Part shown: positions 1-7,716 of the stretch, piece by piece
How the letters are laid out: each line of letters opens with the position of its first letter
Position numbering within the stretch: the first letter of the stretch is position 1
DNA from: Synechococcaceae cyanobacterium
GTDB taxonomy: Bacteria > Cyanobacteriota > Cyanobacteriia > PCC-6307 > Cyanobiaceae
DNA length: 35,544 nt
Assembly (NCBI GenBank): GCA_947458155.1
Contig: CANGZM010000006.1
Location: 1 to 35,544, forward strand
Direction: 5' to 3'
Notes under the pieces: model-generated
What the model was told of the DNA's origin: nothing
The model's database searches: none
Seen by the model: the letters and a program-made list of their open reading frames with translations, nothing else
Made by a program: the position numbers and the translations under genes

Positions 1-1
1 A

Positions 2-598
2 TCTAGTTTGATGGACCTTGCCATGGCGGAGATCCCCACCAATCTGCGCCCCAATCCGCCTGGTCGTACTCCCCATCTCAAGACATGGCGGGATGGTTGG
101 CGCCATCTCAAGTTTATGTTATCTTTTTCGCCAAAATATAGTCTTTTGTTCTTCTCTGCAGGCTTAACCCTGCTGGCATTTTCGCTGATTTTTCTATTTA
201 CGTGGCGTATAGTTCCTTTCACCGGTCCGAATACGATGGTTTTCGCTGCATCTTCTGCCATCTCGGCAATGAGCATTCTTTCGGACTATATTCTTAGTCG
301 CGAAATGTTATACGAAAAATTTTCACGCTCTCGGAGAGGTCTTTCTCATCGAGTTGATTCTTTATTAGGTTTGCGCAAGGGCACGGATCGATTGTTTAAG
401 TTTGCGGCTATGGCTTTTCTCTTGTCTTTAGTTGGCTTTGTTTCATTGTTGGCCTTTTTATTGAATTCTTCCTTGTCCAGCCCGTTGGCGGTGCTGGCGG
501 GTTTTGTTGGGTGCGCGTTAATGTTTGTCTCTATTTCTTTTTATCTCACTGCAACGAAGCTCACTACCTACCGATCTCTGCATGATCTTTCTCGATAA
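2..598 (+). CDS. Family 2 glycosyltransferase, C-terminal part (5' end outside window)
   Basis: The reading frame is already open at base 2, so the ATG at 8 is probably internal and the catalytic GT-A domain lies upstream of the window. The visible part starts with the conserved end of the catalytic domain (EIPTNLRPNPPGRTPHLKTW, then RDGWRHLKF), typical of polyprenyl-phosphate sugar transferases of the DPM1/GtrB type. It is followed by about four hydrophobic segments (near residues 43-66, 73-93, 130-153 and 160-181), which would anchor the enzyme in the inner membrane. Such enzymes move a sugar from a nucleotide donor to a lipid phosphate carrier. Codons are much richer in A/T than in the genes from 2284 on, suggesting an acquired surface-polysaccharide block. 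The gene converges on the methyltransferase with only 2 bases between the two stops. The family is fairly sure; the sugar is unknown. Confidence 0.8.
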   Translation, partial: SSLMDLAMAEIPTNLRPNPPGRTPHLKTWRDGWRHLKFMLSFSPKYSLLFFSAGLTLLAFSLIFLFTWRIVPFTGPNTMVFAASSAISAMSILSDYILSREMLYEKFSRSRRGLSHRVDSLLGLRKGTDRLFKFAAMAFLLSLVGFVSLLAFLLNSSLSSPLAVLAGFVGCALMFVSISFYLTATKLTTYRSLHDLSR

Positions 599-600
599 AC

Positions 601-1263
601 TTATACAATATAGTAGACAAGGTTGCTGGTCATGCCCCATAGCTTGTGGTGGTGCTTTTCGAAGTTTTTGCCACACGCTTTAGTGAGATAATCTAAGTCT
701 CTTTCGCAAAGCAAGTTTAAATTTTTTTCATCTCCGAAAAATGGTCGGCCTGTGATTTTAAGAAACTTGCGGAAAAGCGAAGGTCTTAACCAGTGAATAA
801 AAGGAGTTAAGGTATGAAACTCTAGCGGGAAAAAGCGATTTGGAGTTGTGATAACCGTTATTTTCCCTACGCGGGTGAGTTCTTTGATTAATTGCATTTG
901 TTTTTGCCGTGATCCAACATGTTCGATCACCGCCGAGCAGAAGACAAGATCAAAGCTGCCATCCGGGAAAGGAAGGCTGCATGCATCTGCTTTAATGAAT
1001 CGCAAGCCTGGATATTCCTGTTCAAGGAAACTGGCATCTTCTAGTCCTACCGCTGTTAAGGAGCTTGGATAGGGAAACAGCCGCTCAAAAAAATTGGAAT
1101 CGGGTGTGCGGTCTGAAGTCACCCCAGCATCCAGAACGCGCCAACCCGAGTTAATGTTTATTTGACTGAGGAGTTCTTGATAAATGCTCAGTCTGACCTT
1201 CCAAGCTAATTTCGGTCCAAAACCTCCAAGTCTTGGGGCAATGTATTGAGATTCGATTTTCAT
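601..1263 (-). CDS. SAM-dependent class I methyltransferase
   Basis: The product has 220 residues if it starts at the ATG at 1263 (MKIESQYIAPR). That start overlaps the stop of the upstream gene as ATGA, so I prefer it to the 290-residue ORF. Motif I is the degenerate form VLDAGVTSD rather than a GxGxG loop. It is followed by an acidic strand end (VGLEDASF), KADACSLPF and DLVFCSAVIEHVG, all of which fit a class I SAM methyltransferase. TTPNRFFPLEFHT further on is familiar from methyltransferases in cyanobacterial and proteobacterial polysaccharide clusters. Its substrate cannot be read from the sequence. The coupling to a small membrane transporter and the facing glycosyltransferase suggest modification of a lipid-linked sugar or surface glycan. 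Base composition is AT-rich like its neighbours. Confidence 0.75.
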   Translation of the reverse strand: MKIESQYIAPRLGGFGPKLAWKVRLSIYQELLSQININSGWRVLDAGVTSDRTPDSNFFERLFPYPSSLTAVGLEDASFLEQEYPGLRFIKADACSLPFPDGSFDLVFCSAVIEHVGSRQKQMQLIKELTRVGKITVITTPNRFFPLEFHTLTPFIHWLRPSLFRKFLKITGRPFFGDEKNLNLLCERDLDYLTKACGKNFEKHHHKLWGMTSNLVYYIV

Positions 1264-1631
1264 GACATGCCGCGGGAGAGGATTTTTACGCCAGTGCACA
1301 CTAATGCCAACCCTATTATTTTGTCTATGGTCATTTGCTCCTTGAATAGAGTTAGGCCAATTATCGTGGTGAGTACAATGGAAACCGCAATCACCAGAGG
1401 GTAGGCTTGTGATAACGGATGGCGGGCCAGAAGTCCAACCCAAAGTACGGTTGACAACGCGTAGAGAAGGCACGCGGCAAGAAAAATTGGAGTTGTGAAA
1501 AGATGGATTGCGTAACTGAGTAGGCCATTGCCTTGGGAGCTTCCTGGCTTTGCAGCCAGCTTGAACATTGCTTGTCCAGTGGCCAGTAAGACCGAGTAGA
1601 GGAACAGACTAAACAGGGAATTGCGAGTCAT
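1260..1631 (-). CDS. Small EamA/SMR-like membrane protein (putative lipid-linked sugar flippase)
   Basis: This 123-residue protein has four hydrophobic segments (about residues 5-25, 38-62, 75-93 and 98-117). The pattern LLARHPLSQAYPLV followed by a short loop with KEQMT is typical of half-size drug/metabolite transporter (EamA, SMR, ArnE/ArnF-like) proteins, which act as dimers in the inner membrane. Its stop overlaps the methyltransferase start (ATGA at 1260-1263), so the two are probably co-translated. Beside a DPM1-type glycosyltransferase, a role in flipping a polyprenyl-phosphate sugar is a reasonable inference, by analogy with ArnE/ArnF. A small multidrug exporter is the alternative. 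No clear ribosome binding site is visible before the ATG. Confidence 0.65.
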   Translation of the reverse strand: MTRNSLFSLFLYSVLLATGQAMFKLAAKPGSSQGNGLLSYAIHLFTTPIFLAACLLYALSTVLWVGLLARHPLSQAYPLVIAVSIVLTTIIGLTLFKEQMTIDKIIGLALVCTGVKILSRGMS

Positions 1632-2025
1632 TGCATTGGGATGGATGGACGCATCTTAACTGCTGGCTGGCTTGATGCACCTTCGAAATTGATTATTTTC
1701 TTTTGGTGGGATTTCTCCGGTTTTCGTGAGACATGTCGCCGGTGCTGAATTTGCAGTTCGCTTGAACCTGATAACAGGTTGATACGATCACTCGCGCCGA
1801 TTGGGCTTCCGTATCCACCGACCCAGATCGACAAACGGATGGGCAGCTGCTTACTGATTGGATCATCGTTTCGGCAGCAACAAGGGCATCACACCACCTC
1901 GTTGAATGTATATACAGGCTGAGTCTGCCGGGTTTTTTTGTGCCCCTGCTCCCCGTGGTGATAGGCCACGTCCCTTCACAACCCCCAAGTAGGCCAGATC
2001 GGCCGCCAGAATCCCCCACAATTGC
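1632..2025. other. Region without a supported gene
   Basis: The stretch between the EamA-like gene and the DedA-like remnant holds only ORFs that look random: low hydrophobic order, no recognisable motif, overlapping one another on both strands. The 183-residue minus-strand ORF (1693-2244) is rich in Cys, Arg, Ser and Gly, as chance ORFs often are. Composition is intermediate between the AT-rich block to the left and the GC-rich genes to the right, consistent with decayed sequence at an island edge. Confidence 0.5.
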
Positions 2026-2253
2026 ATGACCCATCCCAACGATGCACTCCCCCATTGCCGTCGTGGAGCAGTGTTCACCCAATGGCGCTATTTGTGGATC
2101 TTCGCGGCCATGGTGCTGGAAAATCTGATTGAACTGCCATCTGTTGCAATTCGGGTCCTGATTGTGCAAGTGATATCTGCATTTACTTCGTTCTTGATTC
2201 GCTCTTGGGGGCTGTCGAGGCTCTTGACTCCCATGCCAGCACACTATTGTTAA
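2026..2253 (+). pseudogene. Possible relic of a DedA-family gene start
   Basis: The 75-residue ORF contains YLWIFAAMVLENLIELPS, which matches YAAIFAAMFLENLFPPIPS near the start of the intact DedA gene just downstream. The two stretches share the 14-base run atcttcgcggccatg minus or plus an edge base. After the match the ORF diverges, loses the conserved PPIPSE and glycine motifs and stops within 40 residues. It therefore reads as a decayed partial duplicate, or the tail of a recombination event, rather than a working gene. A small unrelated membrane peptide with chance similarity is possible. Confidence 0.4.
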
Positions 2254-2254
2254 T
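2224..2254 (+). promoter_or_regulatory. Candidate sigma-70-type promoter for dedA
   Basis: A TTGACT box (2224-2229) is followed 19 bases later by GTTAAT (2249-2254). This would place transcription start about 20 bases before the TTG start of dedA and leaves the GGAG ribosome site in the leader. The spacing is slightly long, so this is only a candidate. Confidence 0.3.
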
Positions 2255-2283
2255 CAACGTTCCCATAAATGGAGATCTAAGTC

Positions 2284-2940
2284 TTGGCCCTCGATCTTGT
2301 GCAAAAGCTCCCCGAGCTGATCGGCTCGGCGGTCGAGGCCAACCCGGCCGCAGGCTATGCCGCCATCTTCGCGGCCATGTTCCTGGAGAACCTCTTCCCA
2401 CCGATTCCCTCTGAGTTGATCATGCCCCTGGGGGGCTTCTATGTGCGCGGCGGCCAGCTCGCCCTGGTGCCGGTGGTGTTGGCCGGTCTGCTGGGCACGG
2501 TGCTCGGCGCCCTTCCCTGGTACGGCATCGGGCGGCTGGTGAACGAGCAGCGGCTTGAGCGTTGGTTGGAGCGCCATGGCCGCTGGATCGGCATCAGCCC
2601 CCAGGAACTGCAGCGCAGCCACACCTGGTTCAACCGCCATGGCACCGCCCTGGTCTTCTGGGGGCGGCTGATCCCTGGCATCCGCACCCTGATCTCGGTG
2701 CCGGCCGGCATTGAGATGATGCCGTTCGTGCCTTTCCTGATCTGGACCACAGCCGGCAGTCTGATCTGGACCCTGCTGTTGACCCTGGCGGGTTTCGGGC
2801 TTGGTGAGGCCTACACCAACGTGGAGGTGTGGCTTGATCCTGTGGCCAAGGTGATCAAGGTGGTGCTGGTGCTGGCCGTGCTCGGCTTCGGTGTATGGCT
2901 TGGGCTGCGCGTTTGGAAGAAGCGACATGACAGCCACTGA
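2284..2940 (+). CDS. DedA family inner-membrane protein
   Basis: The 218-residue length is normal for DedA (SNARE-associated/VTT domain) proteins, which are polytopic inner-membrane proteins linked to lipid transport, membrane potential and envelope stress. Visible family features are FAAMFLENLFPPIPSELIMP near residues 30-49, the re-entrant glycine-rich stretch that follows, and GRLIPGIRTLISVPAGIEMM near 125-145, which carries the conserved R-x-x-P-x-x-R pattern. A C-terminal membrane helix follows near 190-210. The start is TTG at 2284 with GGAG about 10 bases upstream; no in-frame ATG fits better, although GTG at 2299 is possible. The exact substrate is unknown. The gene stands alone, facing ssb, with a possible relic copy just upstream. 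Confidence 0.9.
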   Translation: MALDLVQKLPELIGSAVEANPAAGYAAIFAAMFLENLFPPIPSELIMPLGGFYVRGGQLALVPVVLAGLLGTVLGALPWYGIGRLVNEQRLERWLERHGRWIGISPQELQRSHTWFNRHGTALVFWGRLIPGIRTLISVPAGIEMMPFVPFLIWTTAGSLIWTLLLTLAGFGLGEAYTNVEVWLDPVAKVIKVVLVLAVLGFGVWLGLRVWKKRHDSH

Positions 2941-3107
2941 GGCTTCCTGATCCCGATGCCCGCCGACCCAGCCGGTGCCTCACCCGTTTGACCATCATCC
3001 CTTCATGGTCCCGGGATCGCCTGATTGCCTACCTCTGCTGGCAGGGGACCTCCGCCACACCCCCCCCCAGAGCAACCCCCTTGCAAAAAGGGCGCCCGGT
3101 GAAGGGA

Positions 3108-3138
3108 GTCCCCTGGTGGCTTCGCGCCACCAGGGGAC
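3108..3138. terminator. Perfect 13-bp hairpin between converging dedA and ssb
   Basis: GTCCCCTGGTGGC and its exact reverse complement flank a 5-base loop (ttcgc). There is no T tract on the plus strand. On the minus strand TTTTT occurs about 20 bases beyond the stem. It lies between two converging genes and may stop transcription from ssb or from both sides, but it is not a textbook intrinsic terminator. Confidence 0.45.
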
Positions 3139-3228
3139 CCGGCTGCGTGACTGGCACAAGTTCGGCGGGCCTGTTCCGGCGTTCAGGGGCCTTCGCTCCC
3201 GACGCCGGTGGGCCCGGGAGCCAGGGCT

Positions 3229-3624
3229 TCAGAACGGCACTTCTTCCTCGCTGGGTTCACCGCCGCCGTAGTTGCCGCCGCCGCCAAAACTGCCGCCCCC
3301 TTCGGCATCCCGCTTGCTGCCCAGCAGCTCAAGTCGATCTACCCGAATCACGGGTTTGGTGCGCTCCTCACCGCTGCTGCGGTCGGTCCAGCGGTCGAGC
3401 TTGAAGGAGCCGATGATGCCCAACAATGAGCCCTTGCGGACATAGTCGGCTGCGACCTGGGCCTGTTTGCCCCAGATCTCGAGGTTGAACCAGTCGGGTT
3501 CATCGTCCCGGCTGCGGCGGTTCACCGCCAGGGTGAGGTTGGCAACCATGCTGCCGGACTCGAAGTAACGGACTTCGGGGTCGCGGCCGGCCCGGCCGAC
3601 GAGGGTGATGGAATTGACGCCCAT
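3229..3624 (-). CDS. ssb: Single-stranded DNA-binding protein
   Basis: The 131-residue protein begins MGVNSITLVGRAGRDPEVRY, the usual start of the OB fold of cyanobacterial SSB. It continues with WFNLEIWGKQAQVAADYVRKG, where aromatic residues stack on DNA. A short Gly-rich linker leads to the acidic tip EEEVPF, the site where SSB docks partner proteins of replication, repair and recombination. The total length is on the short side because the linker is short. The ATG at 3624 has AGGAG about 7 bases upstream. The gene is divergent from mreB and converges on dedA. Identification is secure. Confidence 0.95.
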   Translation of the reverse strand: MGVNSITLVGRAGRDPEVRYFESGSMVANLTLAVNRRSRDDEPDWFNLEIWGKQAQVAADYVRKGSLLGIIGSFKLDRWTDRSSGEERTKPVIRVDRLELLGSKRDAEGGGSFGGGGNYGGGEPSEEEVPF

Positions 3625-3830
3625 GGCATCGCTCCTGGGATAAGTGGATTAATGATGCGGCACCCCGTTCGGTGTTGACCAAGCCAGGGTTCCGATCCAT
3701 GAGTGCCACCCACCGTCTCACTGCCCAGCTGTCCTGGGGCCCGTAACTGGCAATCAAGGTGTCTGGGCCTTGCCGCCAAGGGCCCGTCGGGCCTGGCGCC
3801 TATGATCCGCCTCCTGCTAGGCCGAACCTT

Positions 3831-4877
3831 GTGTTCTTTCGTCGCTTCCAGTTTTCCCGCGACATCGGCATTGATCTTGGGACCGCCAACACCCTGATGT
3901 ACGTGTCCGGCAAGGGCATCGTGCTGCAGGAGCCTTCTGTGGTGGCCATTGATCTGGAGCGCAATGTGCCCTTGGCGGTGGGGGATGAGGCCAAGTTGAT
4001 GCTGGGTCGCACCCCCGGCAACATCCGGGCCGTTCGGCCCCTGCGCGATGGCGTCATCGCCGACTTCGACGCCGCTGAGCAGATGATTAAGACCTTCATT
4101 CAGAAGGGCAACGAGGGTCGGGGGGTGGTGGCTCCCAGGCTCGTGATTGGCATCCCCAGCGGCGTCACCGGTGTGGAACGCCGTGCCGTGCGGGAGGCCG
4201 GCTTGGCCGGAGCCCGTCAGGTGCACCTGATCGACGAGCCCGTGGCCGCGGCCATCGGTGCCGGCCTGCCGGTGACCGAGCCCGTTGGCACCATGATGGT
4301 GGATATCGGTGGCGGCACCACGGAAGTGGCGGTTCTCAGCTTGGGAGGCACCGTGCTCAGTGAATCGGTGCGGGTGGCCGGCGATGAGCTGAGTGAGGCG
4401 ATTGGGGTCTACCTCAAGAAGGTGCACAACCTGGTCGTCGGCGAACGCACCGCAGAGGACATCAAAATTCGCATCGGTTCAGCCTTCCCCGATGACGCCC
4501 ATGACGAAACCTCCATGGACGTCCGTGGTCTGCATCTGTTGTCGGGATTGCCCCGCACCATCAATGTGCGTGCCGGGGACATTCGTGAGGCGATGGCCGA
4601 ACCGCTCAACGTGATCGTGGAGGCCGTCAAGCGCACCCTGGAGCGCACCCCGCCCGAACTCGCCGCCGACATCGTTGATCGGGGAATCATGCTGGCCGGC
4701 GGTGGCGCCATGGTGCGCGGCATCTGTGACCTCATCAGTCACGAGACCGGCATCCTCACCCATGTGGCGGAGGATCCGTTGCTGTGTGTCGTCAATGGCT
4801 GCGGCATGGTTCTGGAGGATTACAAGCGACTGGAGAGGGTGCTTGACACCCCAGACTTCGCTCGTCCGGCCAGCTGA
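3831..4877 (+). CDS. mreB: Rod shape-determining protein MreB
   Basis: MreB is a bacterial actin that forms membrane-bound filaments guiding the lateral cell-wall synthesis machinery. The frame is open from 3759, but the conserved protein begins FFRRFQFSRDIGIDLGTANT, so I chose GTG at 3831, giving 348 residues, the usual length. Visible actin-fold motifs are phosphate-1 (DIGIDLGTANTLMYV), phosphate-2 (VDIGGGTTEVAVLSLGG, near residue 160) and the adenosine motif (LAGGGAMVRG, near 288). It is the first gene of mreB-mreC-mreD, with 5 bases to mreC. The upstream region (3625-3830), shared with divergent ssb, must hold its promoter; none stands out. No strong ribosome site precedes the GTG. Confidence 0.95.
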   Translation: MFFRRFQFSRDIGIDLGTANTLMYVSGKGIVLQEPSVVAIDLERNVPLAVGDEAKLMLGRTPGNIRAVRPLRDGVIADFDAAEQMIKTFIQKGNEGRGVVAPRLVIGIPSGVTGVERRAVREAGLAGARQVHLIDEPVAAAIGAGLPVTEPVGTMMVDIGGGTTEVAVLSLGGTVLSESVRVAGDELSEAIGVYLKKVHNLVVGERTAEDIKIRIGSAFPDDAHDETSMDVRGLHLLSGLPRTINVRAGDIREAMAEPLNVIVEAVKRTLERTPPELAADIVDRGIMLAGGGAMVRGICDLISHETGILTHVAEDPLLCVVNGCGMVLEDYKRLERVLDTPDFARPAS

Positions 4878-4882
4878 ATGCC

Positions 4883-5626
4883 ATGCCGGCCTCTCGCTGG
4901 CTGCGTCCTGGAGCCGCCCGGTCCCTGTTCCAGGTCTGGCCCCTGCTCATCGCTTTGGGCCTGTTGACGTTGGTCCGTCTATCCAAGGGGGCTTTCCTGC
5001 TTGACGCCTACGCCCAGCTGAGTCGCCCCTTCTGGCCTGGTACCGCCCAGGCAGAGTGGTTGCGCTCAGCAAGGCGCAGCGAAGACCAGGTGAGGCTGGC
5101 CCAGCTCGAAACCGAAAACCAACGACTGCGAGGTCTGCTGCAACTGCAGACCCTTAGCCCCACCCGCCTTTCCGCTCCGGTCATCTCTAGGGTGCCAGGC
5201 GGTTGGTGGCAGCAGTTGCTCCTGGGCAAGGGTTCCCTGGAGGGTGTGAAGGTGGGACATGCGGTGCTTGCCCCGGGAGGATTGATCGGCCTGGTCAGCT
5301 CTGTCACCCCAACGACGGCAACCGTGACCCTGCTCACCGACCCCTCCAGCCGCGTCGGGGTCTGGGTGGTGCGCAATCGCCACCAAGCCCTGCTCAGCGG
5401 CCTGGGCACCAGCCGTCCGGTGGTGCGTTTCCTGGAGAAGGACCCCCAAGTACAACCGGGGGATGTGGTTTTCACCTCCCCGGCAAGCACCCTGGTGCCC
5501 CCCAACCTGCCGGTGGGGGTGCTGCAGTCGGTGGATGAACGCGCTGATCCTGCACCCGAGGCCGTGGTGCAGTTGATCGCCCCGATTGATGCCGTTGATT
5601 GGGTCCAGGTTCTGGTGCCCAGATGA
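4883..5626 (+). CDS. mreC: Rod shape-determining protein MreC
   Basis: The 247-residue bitopic protein links cytoplasmic MreB to the periplasmic wall-synthesis complex. It has one membrane segment near residues 16-36 (VWPLLIALGLLTLVRLSKG). A predicted coiled coil follows near 60-90 (DQVRLAQLETENQRLRGLL), and then the beta-rich periplasmic domain with GLIGLVSSVTPTTATVTLLT and PVGVLQSV. The ATG at 4883 follows the mreB stop by 5 bases. The stop TGA overlaps the mreD ATG. Length and order match the family. Confidence 0.93.
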   Translation: MPASRWLRPGAARSLFQVWPLLIALGLLTLVRLSKGAFLLDAYAQLSRPFWPGTAQAEWLRSARRSEDQVRLAQLETENQRLRGLLQLQTLSPTRLSAPVISRVPGGWWQQLLLGKGSLEGVKVGHAVLAPGGLIGLVSSVTPTTATVTLLTDPSSRVGVWVVRNRHQALLSGLGTSRPVVRFLEKDPQVQPGDVVFTSPASTLVPPNLPVGVLQSVDERADPAPEAVVQLIAPIDAVDWVQVLVPR

Positions 5627-6195
5627 TCCTCGCGACGCGCCATCCCTGGCTGCTGCTCTCGATGCTGGTGGTGCCCCTGCTCACCCTGGCGTCACCGGCC
5701 TGGTTGAGGATTGCCGGTGTATCACCCGCCTGGGCCCCTCTCTGGCTGCTTCCCTGGGCCCTCGTCGATGGCCAGCTGTCAGGCAGCGTGGCCGGGTTCT
5801 GCCTGGGTCTGCTGCTTGATTCGCTGCATCCGGGACCCGTCAGCGCCATTCCGGCCCTGCTGCTTCTGGGCTGGTGGTGGGGAAGGCTGGGGTACCAGGG
5901 TCCGCCGATCGAACGCAGTTTCAACCTCGCCCTGCTGGCGATGATCGGCACCCTTGGCCTCAATCTCAGCCTGATGGCCCAGTGGGCCTGGCGCAGCTGG
6001 TTGGGCTTGAGGGGGCTGCAAGGGGCAGCTGCGGCCCGCTTGGCCCTGCCGGGATGGCATGGGTCTGACATGGCCCTGGCGGGGGTCCAGGTCCTGCTCA
6101 GCCAGCTCCTGCTGGCCGCTCTGTTGGCGCCTGTGTTTTGCTCGTTGCTGCTGCTGTTGTTTCGCCGTCTGCAGACGGCGAGTGGGCGTGGCTGA
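5623..6195 (+). CDS. mreD: Rod shape-determining protein MreD
   Basis: MreD is the third, very hydrophobic member of the elongasome core, with about five to six membrane segments across 190 residues. The ORF track starts at 5599, but the ATG at 5623 overlaps the mreC stop as ATGA and gives a start directly before the first membrane segment, so I use it. The motif GFCLGLLLDSLHPGPVSAIP resembles the conserved G-hxxGhhxDh stretch of MreD. Sequence conservation in this family is low, so the call also rests on gene order. The last codons overlap the start of the solute-binding protein by 8 bases. Confidence 0.88.
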   Translation: MILATRHPWLLLSMLVVPLLTLASPAWLRIAGVSPAWAPLWLLPWALVDGQLSGSVAGFCLGLLLDSLHPGPVSAIPALLLLGWWWGRLGYQGPPIERSFNLALLAMIGTLGLNLSLMAQWAWRSWLGLRGLQGAAAARLALPGWHGSDMALAGVQVLLSQLLLAALLAPVFCSLLLLLFRRLQTASGRG

Positions 6196-7570
6196 GCTTC
6201 GCGGCACTGGGCGGCTGGGGTGGTGGCGCAGGACTGGCTTGGCTGGGCTTCCCCTGGTCTTGGGGGCCTTGCTTGCCTCCTGCGCCAGTTCGCCTCCAGC
6301 TGAGGCCCCGGCTGCGGGGGGGACGACGACGCGCCAGCTCAGTGTCTGGACCCTGGATTTGGCGCCCCGCTTCAATGGCTTTCTGGGTCAGACCATCCGG
6401 GAATGGGAAAGGTCCAATCCGTCGACCAGGGTTCGCTGGACCGACGTGCCTTGGAGTTCGGTGGAACGCAAGCTTTTGGCGGCGGTCTTCGCCCGCACGG
6501 CTCCGGATCTGGTGAATCTCAATCCACTGTTCGGCGCCAATCTGGCCAGCAAAGGGGGTTTGCGGGACCTGGGCCCCCTCCTGCCTCCTGGCGCCGCCGA
6601 CTCCTACCTGCCCAGGATCTGGAAGGCGGCCCGCCAGGACGGGGCCCAGATCGCCGTGCCCTGGTACCTCACCGTGCGGCTCACGTTCGCCAACAGCACC
6701 TTGCTCCGTCAGGCGGGGCTGCAGGCCCCACCGCGACGCTGGCAGGACGTGCCCGCCTATGCCGAGGCGGTGCGCCGTCGCACCGGCCGTTACGCCCTGT
6801 TTGTCACCGTGGTGCCCGATGACTCCGCCGAATTGATGGAGTCGATGGTGCAGATGGGTGTGCAGCTTCTTGATGACCGGCATCGCGCCGCCTTCGACAC
6901 CCCGGCCGGTCGCCGCGCCTTCGCCTTCTGGACCGATCTTTATCGCCGTGGCCTGCTGCCGAGGGAGGTGTTGAGCCAGGGTTACCGTCGCGCCATCGAG
7001 CTTTACCAGTCGGGTGACCTAGCCCAGGTGGCGAGTGGTCCCGATTTTCTCAGCAACCTGCAGACCAATGCGCCTGGCATTGCCGCCGTCACGGCGCCGT
7101 ACCCGGCATTGGTGGGCCCTGACGGACGGGCCAATGTGGCGATGATGACCCTGGGGATTCCGCGCCGCAGTCCGATGGCCGCTGAAGCCCTCGATTTTGC
7201 CCTGTTGCTTACCGATGCCGAGCATCAGCTGGCCTTTGCCGAGGAGGCCAGGGTGCTGCCCTCGTCCAGGGTGGCGCTGCAGCGCCTTCAGCAGCGTTTG
7301 GCCGCCGAGCACCCCAAGGGCAGTCGCGAGGCGTTGGTGCATCGCGCCCGGGTGCTTTCGACCTCCACCCTTGAGCAGGGAGAGGTTTTGGTACCCCCAA
7401 CCCCGGGGATCAAGCGGTTGCAGGCGATTCTTTACACCCAACTGCAAAGGGCAATGTTGGCCCAGGTTTCGAGCGACGACGCCCTGACGGCAGCTGCAGC
7501 GGAATGGAACCAATACGCTGCGGCGCGCTGGCCTGAAGCCGCCCGGACCCATGGCTTGGGCTCGCCCTAA
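6188..7570 (+). CDS. Extracellular solute-binding lipoprotein, ABC sugar-type (family 1)
   Basis: The protein has about 460 residues from GTG 6188 (GTG 6182 is also in frame). It starts with an Arg-bearing n-region, a hydrophobic core and a lipobox LLASC near residue 32, so it should be a lipid-anchored periplasmic protein. The mature part reads as a SBP_bac_1 fold: SVWTLDLAPRFNGFLGQTIREWERSNP, then PDLVNLNPLFGANLASKGGL, with the hinge regions AVPWYLTVRLTFANSTLL and VASGPDFLSNL. Family members deliver sugars or polyols to an ABC importer. No permease or ATPase gene is nearby, so its partners lie elsewhere. Its start overlaps mreD by 8 bases, which implies co-translation with the cell-shape genes. 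The substrate is unknown. Confidence 0.85.
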   Translation: MAELRGTGRLGWWRRTGLAGLPLVLGALLASCASSPPAEAPAAGGTTTRQLSVWTLDLAPRFNGFLGQTIREWERSNPSTRVRWTDVPWSSVERKLLAAVFARTAPDLVNLNPLFGANLASKGGLRDLGPLLPPGAADSYLPRIWKAARQDGAQIAVPWYLTVRLTFANSTLLRQAGLQAPPRRWQDVPAYAEAVRRRTGRYALFVTVVPDDSAELMESMVQMGVQLLDDRHRAAFDTPAGRRAFAFWTDLYRRGLLPREVLSQGYRRAIELYQSGDLAQVASGPDFLSNLQTNAPGIAAVTAPYPALVGPDGRANVAMMTLGIPRRSPMAAEALDFALLLTDAEHQLAFAEEARVLPSSRVALQRLQQRLAAEHPKGSREALVHRARVLSTSTLEQGEVLVPPTPGIKRLQAILYTQLQRAMLAQVSSDDALTAAAAEWNQYAAARWPEAARTHGLGSP

Positions 7571-7716
7571 CAGAAAAAGGCATGGTTGCTTGTTTGGCAG
7601 CAAAATCCTCGCTGGCCCGAATCCCGTCTGCCCCAGTGGATCCGGGGGGATGACCCAGGGGAGCGTCGGACGGTAAGGTTGCGATTCTTCATCCGGACAC
7701 ATCCGGTCTGTCGCCC

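Noticed and set aside
1693-2244. 183-residue minus-strand ORF in the gene-poor gap
   Set aside because: No hydrophobic pattern or family feature; overlaps other chance ORFs.
2254-2937. 227-residue minus-strand ORF
   Set aside because: Antisense to dedA, Gln/His-rich without domains.
3522-4427. 301-residue minus-strand ORF
   Set aside because: Antisense to mreB, His/Gly-rich shadow.
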